Source of the DNA: Prinia subflava
Lineage: Eukaryota > Chordata > Aves > Passeriformes > Cisticolidae
Assembly: GCF_021018805.1 (NCBI RefSeq)
Contig: NC_086247.1
Coordinates: 136,131,602-136,195,601 of the forward strand
Direction of reading: 5' to 3'
DNA length: 64,000 bases
Shown here: positions 1 to 12,917 of the stretch, one piece after another
Position numbering within the stretch: position 1 is the first letter of the stretch
Layout: every line of letters begins with the position of its first letter
Made by a program: the position numbers and the translations under genes
Notes under the pieces: generated by a model
What the model was told of the DNA's origin: nothing
Seen by the model: only the letters and a program-made list of their open reading frames with translations
The model's database searches: none

Positions 1-1440
1 GGTTTCAGTGGAACTACTGGAAATAGGATCTGATAAGTTACTTTCTTAGTACTTGAAGATTAAACTTCAAAAAACTATCTGGAAATCAAGAAAATGCAAT
101 TAGATAAAATTAGAATGACTTACTAATCATTACTGACACTACAACAGTTGTATTTGCCTATTGCTTTCCATAATTATAAATAGTTTTTTACTGGATTGTC
201 CGGATGTCTCATACAAGGCCCAGAACATGAACACATTCTAATTTACCTATGGCATTACTTAGCTAAAAAAGTATAATGCATTAAACGTTAATATTTGGTC
301 TAGATACATTAATAAGTATTTTTCTTATGAAGTGAATATTATGCTTATTGACTTACTATTATTTTTGAGACCAGTTATATTTTGTTGAAACAAACTATAA
401 TGTGTAAAGAATGATAGATGAATACTTGAAAAAAAGCCAAAGTGAGTGTGGTTTATAATAAGACTTTTTCAGACTAAAAAAAGAATTTGTAATTAAAGAC
501 TTTTGTCTTCTTCATAACAGCTGTAATAGTCCTTAAACTCAAAGCTACCTGTTTAGACTTCAGCTGTAGCCATTATACATCCGTGACCTCCCACCATCAG
601 CTGAAGAACTTTCATAGTGAATCTTTACCTAATGGCAACTGTGTTGTCAAAAGAAAACAACTCAAATCAAAAACCAGCAAAACCAACAAAAGCAACCAAA
701 AAAACCCCCTGTACCCAAAATTCTGGATTGAAGCAATGCCCTGCATCCAGGAGGCACTGCCTCTGTTCTTTCAGAAGAAGAAGGGGCTAGAAAGGGGCTA
801 GAAGGGGCTCAGAAACCCAGGAAGTTCTTCCATCAGTATTATTCTACAGAGGGAAAAATTCATGGTGTACAATCTCATTAAATGCCTAGGACTGTGTCAA
901 GGCACTGCATTGTCACATTTGCATACAGATTAATTTTCAAACCCATCTCCAGAAATCCTTCTCATCCTTGCCTCCCAAGTCCCCAGTGCAGATGCTTGGT
1001 CTGCTTCAGTTCCATTTTAGATGCCAAGAATTGAATGTTCTGACACAAAATCCAGGCTACAACTGCATCTCTATTAGTGCTGTGTTTTGAGGCAATGCAA
1101 TTACGGCACACTGGTGCAGTCCACAGAACAGGGTTTACACAAACCAGGTTTCCTTTCAGGGGTGTCTAACCTGATGCTGGTGCTCCCCATGGCCACCAGT
1201 TTCACTTCAGTCCTGCTGGGGGCACGTGAGACTGTGACAGCTCTGGCTGCTCCAGAGCACGATGACATTGCAGAGAGCCAGTTCCATCACAAGTGTGTGT
1301 TTGGAGCAGATCTCCTCGCTGCCCCCCTCTTTGATGTGCACTGCAGAGGAGCCTCGGAGAGCCTAAACTGGATTCCTTGTAGGTAAAACTAAACTAGGAA
1401 ATGTATCTCAGTTTCACCTAGGGCACTGCAGCTATTAATG

Positions 1441-1555
1441 GATTTATATTATATATTTTATATATAATAAATATATAATTCTATATAAAATGTATAATTC
1501 TATATAAAATATAGAATATATATATTTTTATATATATAGATGAAAAAATATATAC
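1441..1555. repeat. AT-rich low-complexity repeat
   Basis: About 115 bases made almost only of A and T, with repeated tatata, ataaaat and ctatataaaa units (the last unit occurs twice). It is a simple-repeat tract with no coding potential. Confidence 0.85.
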
Positions 1556-3384
1556 AGTTTTATCACAATTTTTACACCTGAACCTTATGCTCCTCTCTCT
1601 GTTGCTTTAACTCTATGGCACTACTGACAGTAAGATTGCAAGTAAGGAGAGATGGGAGACTGCCATCATAAAGACCCTGAAATGGGTTGAGGAGATTGGT
1701 TTTCATATCTCTGCTTAGTTAAGACTAAAATTCCATCATGCAGCTTTTACTGATGGTTTATTTAAATCCTGCAAATGCAGTTTTATTTTATTAATGTACT
1801 GTATATCAGATTAAATTTTGCGTGGATTTTTTTTTCAGCTCTGTATATCACCTAGAATTAGAAGTGGAGTCACTGAAATATAAATAAATACATAAGTGAA
1901 ATCAAATCCGCCATAATTCTGCGGGTCTGATTCTGATTTTATGCTAGCATTAATCAGAACTAAAACAACTGAAAAAAATTCAGAGTGATATACTTCCTGG
2001 ACTGGTACTAGTGCAGCTTGCAGAATCAGAAGGTTGTCATCTAGCAGCAGAGTGACTTCTGCTGTTGCAGATTGCAAATACTAAACTAAGTAGGAAATAA
2101 TGATGGACCCTAAAATTAATCTGATGCAAAGCCAAGAGAGATCCTCCATGATAATTGTCAAAAGGTAACATGAAAGATTCAACCATTGGTCAGGATTTAA
2201 AAAGTGGAAATGAAGGTTTCCACATACCTCTGACTTCTGCCTTGTGATTTCAGTGTGCAATAGAATCAATGTACAAAAGAAAATAAATTATGACAGAACT
2301 ACAGACAAAGACCAAGGCTGCTTTAGATTAAATTACATCAGGGATCTGCACCATCTGTTTTGTATTGAAAAAGAATAATATTTTAAGGCACGTTTCTTTC
2401 AATATACTAAGCATCTTAAGAGCTCACATAGTCCTTTAAAATATATATTGAAATTAAAGTCAAAGTCCAACAGTGGAAACTGAGGGCTCTCAGCATCTCT
2501 CAAGAGACATTCAATCTCAAAATAGCACTGTAAATGGAGAACTAGCCTAATTTCTATGATTCTTGCCTGAATCCTGTAAAAATAAACACCATTAGTTATA
2601 CTGTGCTAGTCACATATTTTACATTCATATCCTGTAAGTTAAAAAGAATAATCTCCAGTCATAATATTTACAGATAAATTTGTTATACCATTTTATGGAG
2701 AACTTTATAAAACAAACTATTTGTTTCTTTTTAAGAATGGACCTACTCAATTTTCATACGCTAGACTTCAGATAAACTGGATTTAAAATACATACGGCTT
2801 TTTATTTTTTTCACTGGATATGAAATTCACTGGTTTTGTTGGTTTGTATAGCTTTTCTCTTATTATTCAGATTTCACAAAGTCCTCGCATTGTATGGCTT
2901 GGTGAATTTCCCTAACTTCAGGTTTTGTTAGCAAAAAAAAATAATTGATAACCACCACATATTATCCTTGAGCACTGCAGTTACAGCTTCCTTTATACAA
3001 TTTAGGCAACTCACCCATGCTAGGACAAGTCTCAGTTGTCTTTTTAAATGAGTTATCCAACATCATGATAGATATAAAAGGGTTGTAATGGGTTCTGGTT
3101 TTTTTTAATGGTTCCAGAAACTAGAGTTACAAAGACCACTTTTCTGCAGCTCCCGGTTTCCAGGCCCTGGCTGTCAGTGCAGCAGCAGCGCTGACGCCAC
3201 AGCGGCTGCATGAGAGGCAGCACAGCTGCCTGGCTCACAGAACAGAGTGGGCCCTTCTCTTTGACACTCAGGTCCGGTTTTGGCAACCACAGAACAAGAA
3301 CAACACCGGCATACTGGTCCAAGTCCTGCAGACAGACACCACGAGGTTTGAGGGACCAGAAACACAACAGACAAGAAGAAGCTG

Positions 3385-3760
3385 AGCTATCTGGGTTTGT
3401 TCAGTCTGGAGGAGAGATGACTAAGTGGGAATCCAGTTTTCCGCTTTCAGCTGCCTAACTGGGTTTACAGGAAAGATGAAACCAAACTCTTCTCAGAGCT
3501 GCACAAGAAAAAGACGATAGTCAGGTCGCAATAAAGGGAATTTTGAGTGGATACAGAAAAAATTCCTCTGTGAGAGTACTAAAGGACAGGAACAGGTTGC
3601 CCAGAAAGAGCAGGAATCCATACTTGAAGATACTCAGACTTCAGCAGGACTCCCCACTGCAACTTGAAAGCCGATTCTGCTTTCAGCAAGGGGCTGCATG
3701 TGGTGACCTCCAGTAGTCTTTTCCAACTAAATTCTAAGCCTATGTGCGTGGTTTGCTACT
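3385..3760 (+). mobile_element. CR1 LINE fragment, old
   Basis: The segment begins with a diverged version of the CR1 line 'gctgag..ctgggtttgttcagcctggagaag'. It continues with 'gacaggaacaggttgcccaga' and ends with 'ggtgacctccagtagtcttttccaactaaattcta', which matches the CR1 3' end pattern. The order agrees with sense CR1 on the + strand. Divergence is high and the middle is poorly conserved, so this is an old 5'-truncated copy. The boundaries are approximate. Confidence 0.7.
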
Positions 3761-6700
3761 CCTACCACAGTAATACTTCTCATATCTAGCTTCTATATCT
3801 GCATCTATACACTAAATCTGTCATCTAGATCCTCATAATCCTGCATCCTGATTAATTTAAAACTGCTGCTTTCAGGCCATCTGTTATACATAGTCTTTCT
3901 TGACCCCTCCCCCCCTCCACTGAGTATAGACGAGATACAGTGATTATGATATTCCCTGACCACAATTCTGACACTAGTGCATTTTTGTGTCTCATCAGAG
4001 TATAGCTTATCTCCCCCCACAGCACGGCAGATTTGCTCACCCATTTGTCAGATCCTGCCACTGGCTTCTGCCTGTGCTGGCAGATCTGCATGGCAAATCG
4101 TAGGCAGTGACCAGTTCACTGAACTGGTGTATGAACGCCTTCCAGCCTTCCACATTCTTCTGCTCAGAGTGCAATTATTGTGATTTTTCAAACAAGCTCC
4201 AGATGATGTGTAACTGGAAGGGTCTTGGTGTTTGTCAGTATCTTTCTTTAAAATGACGTGATACGGATTAGAAGATTAGGGTATATGCCGAATATGCTAT
4301 GTCAGAAATTAAATTCAATTAAATAATTACACAGGTCTAGATAACAATATAAATAATCCCAGCAGTTTTCAAAGTATATGAATTCCCACAGATATGGGAC
4401 CTGTTTGCAAGTCTAGGTATCAACAATAAAAATACTGCAAAAGCTCTTAATTAATCTAAGTTCAATTTCAGTCCAGTATTCTTTAGGCATTTTGATGCTT
4501 GTGTTTTTAGAGAAGACTGTGGGATGTTGTGCTCTCTATAAATACATAATTCTGCAAAATGAAGTCCATCACAAAGGTCTGATTCACATACTTGTACACA
4601 GGCACCTGGTGATCTCTGAGATGTCCTAGTTTCTTGCAAAACCACCATGGCCCCTCTCTGGGCACTACAGAGAGAGGATTAATCCTACACTACATTTGGC
4701 AGCTACCTGAGGGTTCGTGAGATCCTCTGGGATGTCCAAAAAGATATGGAGCACCTTCAAATACAGGCAACTAAGTTGGAGGCCCTAGTCCCCTAGTTTG
4801 TATGTAACAGGTAAAATAATAGAATAACAAAGGAAACAATTTTACAAAATACACTGAAATTGTTAAAAGAAAATTGTAAGAACCCCAATGGAAAAAAAAT
4901 CACCATCAGGTATTCAGTTTCAAATGCTGGGTGTATCAGCACTTGGCACGCTGGAATGGAAAGTGCTTTCAGTGCAGGTGAGTGTGGTCCCTGCCCTCGT
5001 TGGCACAACCTATAATCCTCTCCAGAGCCACAAGTTTTGTCCTTGAACACATATCACCTGCTCTGCCAGCTAACAGCCAACCTGGTAATCAGTCATAACC
5101 CCTAGATAGATGTGATACAAATATGGGTCATATTTTCCTGGAAAGATCTACATTTTGATTGTTTCTCACACTCTCTCCATTCTTTTGGAGTGAGTTTAGA
5201 CCATGATTTTAAAGAATTGTCAAGCTGGTTATCAAGCTGCAAGTTATGGAATACTTGTCTCCAACTATCTGGCTACAATATTCTGAGAAAAAGTGGAAGT
5301 ACTTACTAGACAACAATCCTGTATTTTTCATGTCTTTAGGATAAAACTACAAATAATGATATCTCCTTTTATACTGCCTCTGTCCATTTTGGACAGACAA
5401 TCAGCTGTCTAAAAACCGATGTTTGGTTTGTATTATTCCATATAAAAAGAGAATAAATAAATTCAGAACAGATCAACACAGAAGAACAAATTCCTCATTT
5501 TCAAAGTGGTCTAACAAACAACAGCTTCAGTAAGGGAAGATTAGTAATGCAACTAATAAATTAGGATTTTACTGAACTCTCTGCCAAATGGGAAGTCAGA
5601 AGCATTTGTGGCTGGACCTCTAACTACACAGTCAACAGAACTCAAACCCACTGACTAGAACTGAGATGTGGATTTGATTCTTTTCACAAAGGAAGGGAGC
5701 AATGCTAACTTCCCATATTTTTGGTCATCTTTTTTCTTGAAACTCTTCACTGGAAAGTTCAAAATAATGTAAAGGAGGAGGACAACAAACTTAGGGTTTC
5801 AAAAAATGAATGTAGTGCTCATCAAAACTATAGAAAGCCTTGTCCATCAGACAACTATAAGGTCCATAAATAATTGCATAACTCTGTGAATGTAACTATG
5901 GGAAAAATCTTTAATAATACTGTCTACATTAGTCAAAATATTTGCACATTAATTTTACTAAAATACCCCCAAATGCACCCACATAATCATTATTCAGAAC
6001 AATATATTCATTATAGATTGAACTTGACAGCTATGACCTGTTTCATAAAAGCATTCTGACATGAAGTGTAACCTCTCATTTTACTCATAGTAAGGAATTC
6101 TTTTCTGGATTTAGGTGACTAGTTATAAGAGTTTCTATATTTTTTTAAATATTATTACCATATTCTCTCATTCCTTGGAAGAGAAATTAAAAATATCTGA
6201 TGGTGTTCATTTTCTTGCTGTATATTGCTTCTGGCATAATAAGCAAAATGTGGTTACAGCCTTCTATCTCTTTTACCTAAAAGATGTGAGTGAATGTACA
6301 AGATGCTAGTCTGTGGTAATCACATCCATTACATAACTGAATTTAGACTGCAGACCTGCCAAGTATTTCACACTGCTTGCAGGGCTCCTGCAGTTGGCTC
6401 CTGCCTGGCCTTCTTTTGCAGCTGGGGATCCAGCACACACACATGTATTCAGCACTTACACAGATCCTTTGATTTGGTACATGAGATCACAGAGCAGGAA
6501 TGAAGCTGTCTCAAACCCATGCCATCTTAAATGAGCCTTCTGCTCACAGAGGTCTCGCTAGGGAATGTACTCTCTGGGTGCAGCCTATTTTCCAGCTGCA
6601 TATTAGCCCATCACTCAGTGCTCCCTCTGTCCCCTGGCCTCACACAGCATTCTCTGAAATAAACAGCACTGAAAGCACCGATATCTGATACCGTGCAATG

Positions 6701-8901
6701 CACAGAACTTGCAGTTTATTATGAAGCAGACAGTGCAATAAATCCCTCTGTATTATATTTAGTAATGGTATCATTTGTGTCATTCAGGAAAGTGATCTGG
6801 ATAGTTTTGCAAAACCCCACAGCTTTGAATAAATCAGTTCCAGAGTGAAGTATTTGACTGATGAGACACTGACTGTCCTACAGCGAGAAAATTATTCAGG
6901 CTGGGAAGATGACAGGTTCAGAGCCCGAAAAACAACAAGCCATAGAGAGGCTAGAAAGAACAACATGTACAAAAGACCAAAGGGCAATTGTCACTATCCC
7001 TGAGTAATGACCATAACAACAGGTGCTAAAACATACAATACAACTATATAGTACTAGCCAATTTCTAAACTGGCAGAAAGCTCAATAGCCAAGTGAAACC
7101 CTTTTATAAGCAAGAGTCTCATTAGCACAATGAAAGGGACAAATAAAAATGACTAGATTTTGTTTGCAGTACCCATTACAGTCGCCTGCAAGTGAAAGAG
7201 CTTCCTGTTTTCTAGTTATATTTGATCTCCCTATACCATAGCTCGTATAATGGTTGCCAAATGGAAAATAAGTATAATCTGTTGTTAAAATTGTCTATGA
7301 CCTTGAAATAGTTATATTTTCCCCCCCTCTTTCTTTCCAATGAGATCTCTGTCTTGCCAAATACAATATATAACTATTCCAATTTTCCTTCTTGAAGATG
7401 TTTATCCTTTCTTATCTAGCCTGCCTGTCATATCTTATTATAATTTACAGAAATCTGAAATACACTGTTCTGATAAACCTGTCAGAATAATGACAGAAAC
7501 ACATATAGTTAATCATTGTGATAGGGTTTCCATATTATTCTGGGAAAGATAGAACTGAATATTATGAATAATGCTAAATGTAATTTATATGAATATATAA
7601 ATCTTAACCAGTGGATTCAATTTTCTAATAAACTTGAAATTTTATCAGATACTAATTACTAATAAGCACAATTCATTATGACTTACTATACACAGGTTTA
7701 CAATTTGTGACAGTGAAGTAAGACAACAGACAGGGGCACAGAGTATTCCTGAAAATTTTAAAAAAGCTGTAGCTATCTACAGTTCTGCCTAATATAAAAT
7801 ACTTGTTCTAAAGAATGTCAACATGTCTGTGTTGGTCTTCAGTAACTATGTTACTCTCAGCCTTTTTTTAATATAGCATGCAGCCAGGCTGAGGTAGCTA
7901 GAGATAAAGATTGGCACCAAGCTGTCATTTGGGGAAATATTGCATCTAGATGCTTCAGGTCCAGTCATGGAAACCTGAAGGGAGATTTATCTTCTCCCGT
8001 AAATCACTAATGACTTCAACACTGAATTCACAAGTTCTGAGAACAGAAAATATAAACCCCAGAGAACAACTTTTTTTGCTTGAAAGACACATTAGCTGTA
8101 ATCCTGAGCATATGGCCCTGCCCCCTGCACAAATATAGGAAAATCCAACAGAAAAGGCAAAACCATTCTTTGATTTATTTCTCTGAGTGTTCATGCTCCA
8201 GCTTTGTCATCAAGCAATCCATTTCAGCCTTCTCAGTGCCCCTCACCTCTCTTCTCATTTCGCTGTTTTTCACTGCAGCTCTTCTTGCTGCTACTGCCTC
8301 CCAAGTCACACACAAATAGATTTAGTCGTGAACATTTAATGGCAAAGGCCTTTGAAAATGATAGAACTATTTTTTTTTTGTCTAGTTGCTAGCTTGCAGC
8401 ACCAAACAAAACAGAATCATTAAATGGTTCAATGAACTAAGATCAAAGGGAGACACCTGTAAGCAAAATCCTCTATTATCCTTTCACTGTCAAAAGTAAT
8501 TGTTGCTAATTGAACAAGTTTGTTTAATTGTAATATAGCTCAAGAGACCATATCCTGAGCTGCTGGAAATAGGTCTGGTTCTGCTGAAGTCAGCTCTGCT
8601 AATCTATAGCAACTGAGGAACTGTCACAAGGAAACAGTTAACCCATTGCTTAACTGCATGGGCTGCATGACCAGCTAGTGCAACCAAAAATGTTTCAAAA
8701 GTTGGGCTGAACAAGAAAAAATGACCACATTAATCTTTTCCTAATTTGATGTGAGAAGCTATTAAAGACACAATTTGGTATCAGTAGACTAAAAAATGTC
8801 CAATAGAATTTTATGAAGGCTAAATTTAAATTGTGCCAGCAAGTCTGCAAGCAGACACCAGCCATCATTTGGTAAATGCTTTTAAAATCTGATTTCCCTT
8901 T

Positions 8902-8923
8902 GCAAGCAAGCAAGCAAGCAAGC
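8902..8923. repeat. (GCAA)n microsatellite
   Basis: Five to six perfect tandem copies of gcaa in about 22 bases. Confidence 0.9.
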
Positions 8924-9077
8924 TTCTCCCCTACCTGCTCAGTTTAAAACACTACTACAATAAACCAGCAAGGAATGAAAAGCAGTGCTAGTGTACAGAT
9001 TTAAAAGTTTAGAAAGCAAATAATCATAAATCCAGCACATCTTCAAATCAGTCATCTTTATAAAGAGAGCTCAGAAT

Positions 9078-9114
9078 AAAAAAAAAAAAAATTAAAAAAA
9101 AAAAAAAAAAAAAG
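9078..9114. repeat. Poly-A tract
   Basis: About 37 bases of A broken by a single tt. No retroposed gene was recognised directly upstream, so I treat it as a simple repeat. A retroposon tail is possible. Confidence 0.85.
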
Positions 9115-9696
9115 AATGCTTCTGGGTACCCTGGTTTGGGTGTGCTCAGCTTCCTGTGTCTTGTGTCAGGAACTAAAACACATGAACTCTCTGACTTGCA
9201 TCCTTCCCCTTCTCACTCTTGCTTTATTCTGCAAGACAGGTCCTGAATGTGAATGGTAAAAAGAACAAGGTCCTGGGGTACCACAAAGACACATCTTGTT
9301 CCATCTGGGTGTATCTCACGCATCACAACAAAGGCAATTATTCAATATCCTAAACTAAATGCAGCTCTGAAACAATTCTGTGCAGAAATCCTACCAAAAC
9401 TCCTGAAATGACTGCGCGGATGACCAATTTCTTAACATTCAGAAATACACAGCATTTTGGTAGGCTTGACAATATGCCAAGGTAATTTTCAGCACAAATA
9501 ATGTGAAACCAAAACTGGACAGTGATTAACATGGGAAATGTGTAAAATTCAAAATAATTTCAAGTGAAAACAAGAGTCTCATTTATTTCCATGCAGTGCA
9601 AGACCACTGACTAAAGCATGGCTTATCTTGCTTTTTGTGCTTCTCTTCCACTTTGTCTAGCATTTTCAGGAGCAAAAATATAAGAAGATCTTGGCT

Positions 9697-9720
9697 GATA
9701 GATCTAGATCTAGATCTAAT
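9697..9720. repeat. (GATCTA)n short tandem repeat
   Basis: About four tandem copies of the hexamer gatcta, whose units contain the palindrome agatct. It is short and perfect, so probably young. Confidence 0.8.
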
Positions 9721-12700
9721 TGAAAATGTGAATTACACTATTTTAACTGTAAGGCCTGACACTGCAACCAGGCTTCAGAGAGAGAGCAGTGCTGGCTCCT
9801 TCCAGGTTACCCATGGCTTTGTTAAGCAGTTGGCTGCAAGATGCTGGATTCTCCTATCTGGTGTGAGTCTGGCAAAAGCACTCCAAGCATTTGTGGGGTG
9901 TGGGAACAAATAGGTGCACTGAATCTTACAAAAGTTCCCCTAACTGTGACAGGAAAAAAGAAGAAAGAAGCTTGAAGATATTTAGATATCCCCAAATACA
10001 CATATATGACTTTTTGCAATAGTAACAGGCTATTGACATACTCTCACAACATCAGAAAGGACAACAGAGAGATCTATCCTAGGTAAAAGAATGTAATAAA
10101 TAATAATTAAGTCATATATACACTGAAACCTCAAAATATTTTAAATAATATTGGGTAATTTCTGAACCCATTTTCTAGACACAAAGGGAATTTCCAGTTA
10201 AAAAAAACCAAACCAAAACAACACAATGAGACTTTCATACAAACTAGCATCTTTCTCAGGAAAATTCATTTTTATGACTCATGTGCATAACCTCAAGCTT
10301 TTAAATGTTAATTTCTTTCCTGTTTTCTGAATTAAAAAAACCCCAGACCCTATACAAGGGATTTTTTTCCTCTCAGCTGCAGTGTTATTTTGCCTTAAGA
10401 TTTTAAAAGTTGTACAGTAAGAAAAAGTAAAATGCAACTGTAATTGTGTACTCTGCACTGTTTTTGTAAATTATGGAGTAGATTAATGAAGAAGAACTGA
10501 AGAAAAGTGATGAAATTGCTCAATTTCCCCTATGAATCTGAAAGAAACATAGGGAGAAAAAGAAAGGGACTAAACCCTCAGACTCTGAGAATTCTATATC
10601 TCTAATTAAAAGCAAAGACTTTGATAAAAAATAAATTTGATTTTGAATGCTGCAGTATTGAATCAACTTTAAAATATTCATCAAACTATTTCTATATTTT
10701 GTGATTCTAGCCTTCAAATGCAAGATAAGAACAGAGTTGTCATTCCTTGCTGAAACACAGCCTTTGGCAAGGCTTCAGAGGATTGGTGCTGCTACAAGAA
10801 TGGAAACAATGCAGCACAATTTGTCCTGAGGACACTACAGAATATTTCATCTTTGAAGAATGAAGCTGTACATTGAAATTTGGGCAAGAAAAGTCTTGGG
10901 TTTTTAAAACACAATCTGTATTTTTTCATTGGCACAGGAGATTGTGGTTTCTGAGAAGACCCGATATCAAACAATCTGTCCAGGATGACACTTAACAGTA
11001 TCCCTGAGAATTGATTCAGTTTAGCCTTTAAAAGGATCTATGTCTTGGGAAAGCAGGGTTTAAAATACATTTGCTAAGAGATGTGAAAATATTTATGCAG
11101 AACTATCTGACCTGTGTTAGATATAGGGTAAAAAATTTCTTTCATTTCTTCCCTTTCTTTAGTCCTTCCTCTCAGTCATCCTTCAACATCTCTGATAATA
11201 TCTACAGTTTTCAAATACCACTTTAGATGAAAACCATACCTGTATATGTTCATTCATATTAGCTGATAGTGGTCACTCCTAAACTACATTTTTTAAAAAA
11301 CAAAAAATGTCATAGTCATGGCGACATAAAACACAACCTCATTTTCTTGGGATACATATGCCCTGGGAAACACGTGTACCTTGATTTTCCAGGTACTGCT
11401 CAACCATCCCCTTCCTGATTTTGTTTATGTGCTACAACAACAATTTTTGAGGACCTTGATGAATTTTGTCTCAAAACACTGTGTATGATGAGAACTTCAG
11501 AAGTCCCCAGTTTAACAGGCAGAAATTCACCTACAGAAATACTAAAGTATTTGGTAATTTCTGTTAAATAACTAAATTGGTTTCATTTTATGCAGTTTAT
11601 TCAGGATTATTAAAACAGAAAGTTTTGTGGTGTCAGCTCCTGGCTTAAAGCTTTCACTGCTGAACCACTTGTCTCCTTCTGAGAGTCTCAAGCTATTAAG
11701 GACACACACACACGTGCACTGATGTGACATAGCATGACCAGCACTAGGTACAAGCTGTGGCTGCAGGTCATCATTCCTAAATGATTTGCTAAAACGTGAT
11801 AATTCATGAATTTAATTTTATTGTTTTATAGAAAAGAATACAACTACATTGGGGGAACATTTATCAATACTCCCATACTATATACTTGTTCAGGTAGGGT
11901 GCCTGTGAAAAATGAAGACTTACAAATCTCACTTGCAAATCAGAAGAAGGAAAGGCTTGTATTCCGTTTTGATTTCTTTTTTTTTCCCTAGAGAAAGAGG
12001 TCCAGTTACATTGATACTGAGTAATTTAATGTGTGAAGCAATACAGAAAACTGAAATGCCAAGATGATGTGTTGTAAATTCATCACTCTTTAAGCCAGCT
12101 GCTTCTTGTCAGAAAAGGGAAGTTCCTTTCAAGTGTCTTTTGAGACTGACATAAAACAAGTTTTATGACAAGACTGTTTGTACTGTATGTCATCAGGTAT
12201 TTCTTAAAGCATAAATTATGATTTTATTTTTTAAAAGAATTATTTCATACAAGCAATCCAGCAAATAGTAATTCCACTCCTGATGTTTCAGGAATGAGAA
12301 ATGACTCCCCCAGTGGCACTCCCAGTAAAAGCAGAACGATAATTTTGAACACTTCAATATGCAAATTTCCAACACTTAAATTCAACAAGTACTTTGATTT
12401 GGCAGTAGCTTATTCATTTAAATCCTTTTTGAAATGAAATAATTAAAATGTTTCAAAATGTTGTTCCCCAATATTCTTTCAAATATGTTCCTAATTCATA
12501 CTTGATTCTTTTTTTTTCAGAAGCTTAAAATTAATCAAACTGATTAGCCCTGTCCCTTCATAGGACTGCACACGAATTCTATAGTGGTTTTATCAAAAGT
12601 TTAGTCACAAAATTTCATTAAAATGTGCAGTTAATTAAGTTCTTGTAGTTAAAAGTCCTTTTTCACTTTATTAGGCATTGAGTCTCTAGGAAGTTATTTA

Positions 12701-12790
12701 TTTCATAATCTCCTATCTTTAATGCAATATGTATTATTTTGGTCTATATATTTTAGTGTTAAAATAAATTATATTTCAATAAAATATTGA

Positions 12791-12917
12791 GTTCAAGAAG
12801 TGTTTGGACAATGCTCTTAGGTCCATGCTGTTATCCTTGAGGATGTGTTGTGCAGAGTCAAGAGTTGGACTCAATTATCCTTGTGAATCCCTTCAACTCA
12901 GAATATTCTTTGGATTC
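12791..12917 (+). mobile_element. CR1 LINE 3'-end fragment
   Basis: About 130 bases match the terminal part of a CR1 LINE in sense orientation. The order is 'ttcaagaagtgtttggacaatgctct', then 'agagttggactcaattatccttgtg', then 'cttcaactcagaatattct'. Only the 3' terminus is kept, as usual for a 5'-truncated retroposition. Confidence 0.85.

Noticed and set aside
777..812. Three near-copies of aaggggctag as a regulatory array
   Set aside because: The tandem is very short and looks like local slippage. No known binding site is matched.
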